The translations under genes and the position numbers were made by a program. Positions 4,688 through 6,057 of a DNA stretch of 6,057 nucleotides are shown here, one piece after another. Position 1 is the stretch's first letter. Each line of letters begins with the position of its first letter. Under the pieces are notes generated by a model, which was given only the letters and a program-made list of their open reading frames with translations, searched no databases and was not told the origin of the DNA. This DNA is from Cyanobacteria bacterium M_surface_7_m2_037 (GTDB lineage Bacteria; Cyanobacteriota; Cyanobacteriia; PCC-6307; Cyanobiaceae): the NCBI GenBank assembly GCA_016882585.1, contig VGPP01000106.1:1-6057 (forward strand), written 5' to 3'.

Positions 4688-5680
4688 ATGCAGCCGGTTC
4701 GCGTTGGAGTGATCGGAATTGGAAACATGGGCTGGCACCACGCCCGGGTGCTGAGCCTGCTGCGCGATGCCGAGCTGGTGGGAGTAGCGGATCCCGATCC
4801 CGCCCGCGGGCAGCTGGCGGTGGAGCAATTCGGCTGCCGCTGGTTCGCCAGCTATGAGGAGATGCTGAGCGAGGTGGAGGCGGTGTGTATCGCCGTGCCC
4901 ACCCTGTTGCACCACCGCGTGGGCATGGCCTGCTTCAAGGCCGGTGTGCACGTGTTGATCGAGAAGCCGATTGCTGCCACCCAGGAGGAGGCCACGGAGC
5001 TCAGCGCCGCTGCCGAGCAGGCCGGCCGCTTGCTGCAGGTGGGCCACATCGAGCGCTTCAACCCCGCCTTCCGCGAGCTGGTGAAGGTGGTGGCCAATGA
5101 GGAGGTGGTGGTGCTGGAGGCCCGGCGCCACAGCCCCAACCCCGATCGCGCCAATGATGTGTCGGTGGTGCTGGATCTGATGATCCACGACATCGACCTG
5201 GTGCTGGAGGTGGCCGGCTCCAAAGTGGTGCGCCTGGCGGCCGCTGGCGGACGCAGCGCCGAGGGCCCGATCGATTACGTGAACGCCACCCTCGGCTTCG
5301 CCAACGGCGTGGTGGCCAGCCTCACGGCCAGCAAGATGGCCCACCGCAAGATCCGCAGCCTCTCGGCCCACTGCCGCAGCGCGCTGGTGGAAACCGATTT
5401 CCTCAACCGCAGCCTGCAGATCCACCGCCGCACCCAGCTCTCGTTCACGGCCGATCACGGCGAGCTGCTGTATCGCAACGACGGCTTCATCGAGGAGGTG
5501 AGCACCTCGCCCGTGGATCCGCTGGTGGCTGAGCTGGAGCACTTCCTCCAATGCGTGCGCGGCCTGGAGCAGCCGGCGGTGGATGGCCCCCAGGCCTCCC
5601 GCGCCCTGCTGCTGGCCGATCTGATCGAGCAGTGCGTGGAGCAGCCCACGCTCTGCATGACCCTGGCTGAACCGATCTAG
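4688..5680 (+). CDS. Gfo/Idh/MocA-family NAD(P)-dependent oxidoreductase
   Basis: The 330-residue product has an N-terminal Rossmann fold with the dinucleotide motif GIGNMG at 10-15 and an acidic residue after strand 2 (VADPDP, D35), which favours NAD over NADP. The family EKP motif is at 92-94 (IEKPIA), followed by GHIERFNPAF at 119-128. The catalytic D-x3-H is at D163 and H167 (DLMIHDID). The C-terminal half is the alpha/beta substrate domain. Length is normal. These enzymes oxidise or reduce sugars, sugar nucleotides or related alcohols. The RFNPAF and MIHDID pattern resembles the MviM/UDP-N-acetylglucosamine 3-dehydrogenase-like branch, so a role in cell-surface sugar synthesis is possible but not established. 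The start ATG is immediately followed by the first Rossmann strand. The TAG stop shares CTAG with the stop of the convergent gene on the other strand. Confidence 0.93.
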   Translation: MQPVRVGVIGIGNMGWHHARVLSLLRDAELVGVADPDPARGQLAVEQFGCRWFASYEEMLSEVEAVCIAVPTLLHHRVGMACFKAGVHVLIEKPIAATQEEATELSAAAEQAGRLLQVGHIERFNPAFRELVKVVANEEVVVLEARRHSPNPDRANDVSVVLDLMIHDIDLVLEVAGSKVVRLAAAGGRSAEGPIDYVNATLGFANGVVASLTASKMAHRKIRSLSAHCRSALVETDFLNRSLQIHRRTQLSFTADHGELLYRNDGFIEEVSTSPVDPLVAELEHFLQCVRGLEQPAVDGPQASRALLLADLIEQCVEQPTLCMTLAEPI

Positions 5681-6057
5681 GCCGGCTGCAGTTCCGCCAG
5701 CTCCTTGAGCGCCAGCAGCTGCCAGCGGCGGCACTGGGCCGGCGAGGAGCGGTAGAAGCCATCCCAGGCTTCGGCCTTGTGGGTGGGGTAGTCGTCTGCC
5801 GGTTGCTCCGGGTGCTGCTGCTGCCAGCCCACCCGCACGGCGTGGCCGATCACCACATCGAGGGCCAGGTCGTCGTCGAAGCGCACCTGGGGGTTGGCAT
5901 CCACAAACGCGATCAGGGTGATCAGCGTTTCGATGCAGAGGCGGCGGTATTCGGGGGCTTCGATCTTGCTGAGCAGGTGCTCCACATGGGTGGCGAAATT
6001 GCGCTCGCCCGGGGTTTTCTCCTTGAGCAAGGCGCTTTCCAGCCGGTTGCGGCGCTC
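5677..6057 (-). CDS. C-terminal 126 residues of a larger protein, probably family-15 glycoside hydrolase/phosphorylase-kinase-like (runs off right edge)
   Basis: The minus-strand frame is open from the window edge to the TAG at 5679-5677, so the visible part is the C-terminus of a longer gene. Its first in-frame start-like codon, a TTG at 6030, is internal: the frame continues upstream with ERRNRLESA. The segment VEHLLSKIEAPEYRRLCIET and the following NPQVRFDDDLALDVVIGHAV resemble, from memory, the C-terminal alpha-helical end of large cyanobacterial proteins annotated as glycoside hydrolase family 15 or phosphorylase b kinase regulatory-subunit-like. No catalytic residues are visible here, so this identity is tentative. 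The product ends in a tail rich in glutamine, alanine and aromatic residues and has no membrane segment. It converges with the Gfo/Idh/MocA gene, overlapping it by the 4 bases CTAG. Confidence 0.7.
   Translation of the reverse strand, partial: ERRNRLESALLKEKTPGERNFATHVEHLLSKIEAPEYRRLCIETLITLIAFVDANPQVRFDDDLALDVVIGHAVRVGWQQQHPEQPADDYPTHKAEAWDGFYRSSPAQCRRWQLLALKELAELQPA

Noticed and set aside
4565..5734. Minus-strand open frame of 389 codons opposite the oxidoreductase
   Set aside because: It is rich in histidine, glutamine and alanine, as expected of the reverse of a GC-rich coding frame, and covers a clearly recognisable Gfo/Idh/MocA gene.

Overview
The window looks like chromosomal DNA of a high-GC picocyanobacterium (Synechococcus/Cyanobium type). 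This is an inference from gene content: pyrE overlapping a YgfZ/GcvT-like gene, a tRNA(CAU) without encoded CCA, a CNNM/CBS (HlyC/CorC) membrane protein, a Gfo/Idh/MocA oxidoreductase and a probable family-15 glycoside-hydrolase-like C-terminus. Base composition and the frequency of RTX proteins in marine picocyanobacteria fit as well. I saw no HIP1 octamer (GCGATCGC), which many other cyanobacteria have in abundance.

Layout. (1) 1-874, minus strand: pyrE followed by the start of a folate-binding YgfZ-like gene that leaves the window on the left; the two overlap by 4 bases. (2) 936-1490, plus: an unrecognised exported protein with four mature cysteines, divergent from pyrE. (3) 1514-1586: a tRNA with anticodon CAU, 23 bases after that gene. 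(4) 1588-2322: a 735-base islet carrying a ParD/ParE-type toxin-antitoxin pair. It is bounded by the 3' half of the tRNA and by a degenerate second copy of that half at 2289-2322. (5) 2392-3258: a protein joining an FKBP-type prolyl isomerase domain to RTX repeats and a serralysin-like C-terminal secretion module. (6) 3313-4605 and 4688-5680, plus: the CNNM/CBS protein and the oxidoreductase. (7) 5677-6057, minus: the C-terminal end of a gene entering from the right, whose stop codon shares a CTAG with the oxidoreductase stop.

The flanks (1-1500 and 3313-6057) read as core genome: very GC-rich, tightly packed housekeeping and metabolic genes. The middle (about 1588-3258) is less GC-rich and holds accessory functions. 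The main result of the hunt is the tRNA 3'-end duplication around the toxin-antitoxin pair, the mark of site-specific integration at a tRNA gene, with no integrase left in the window. The toxin's stop codon lies inside the displaced tRNA copy. The FKBP-RTX gene sits just outside the repeat and may be a separate acquisition at the same site. It is the other candidate for unusual biology, as a prolyl isomerase apparently built for type I secretion.
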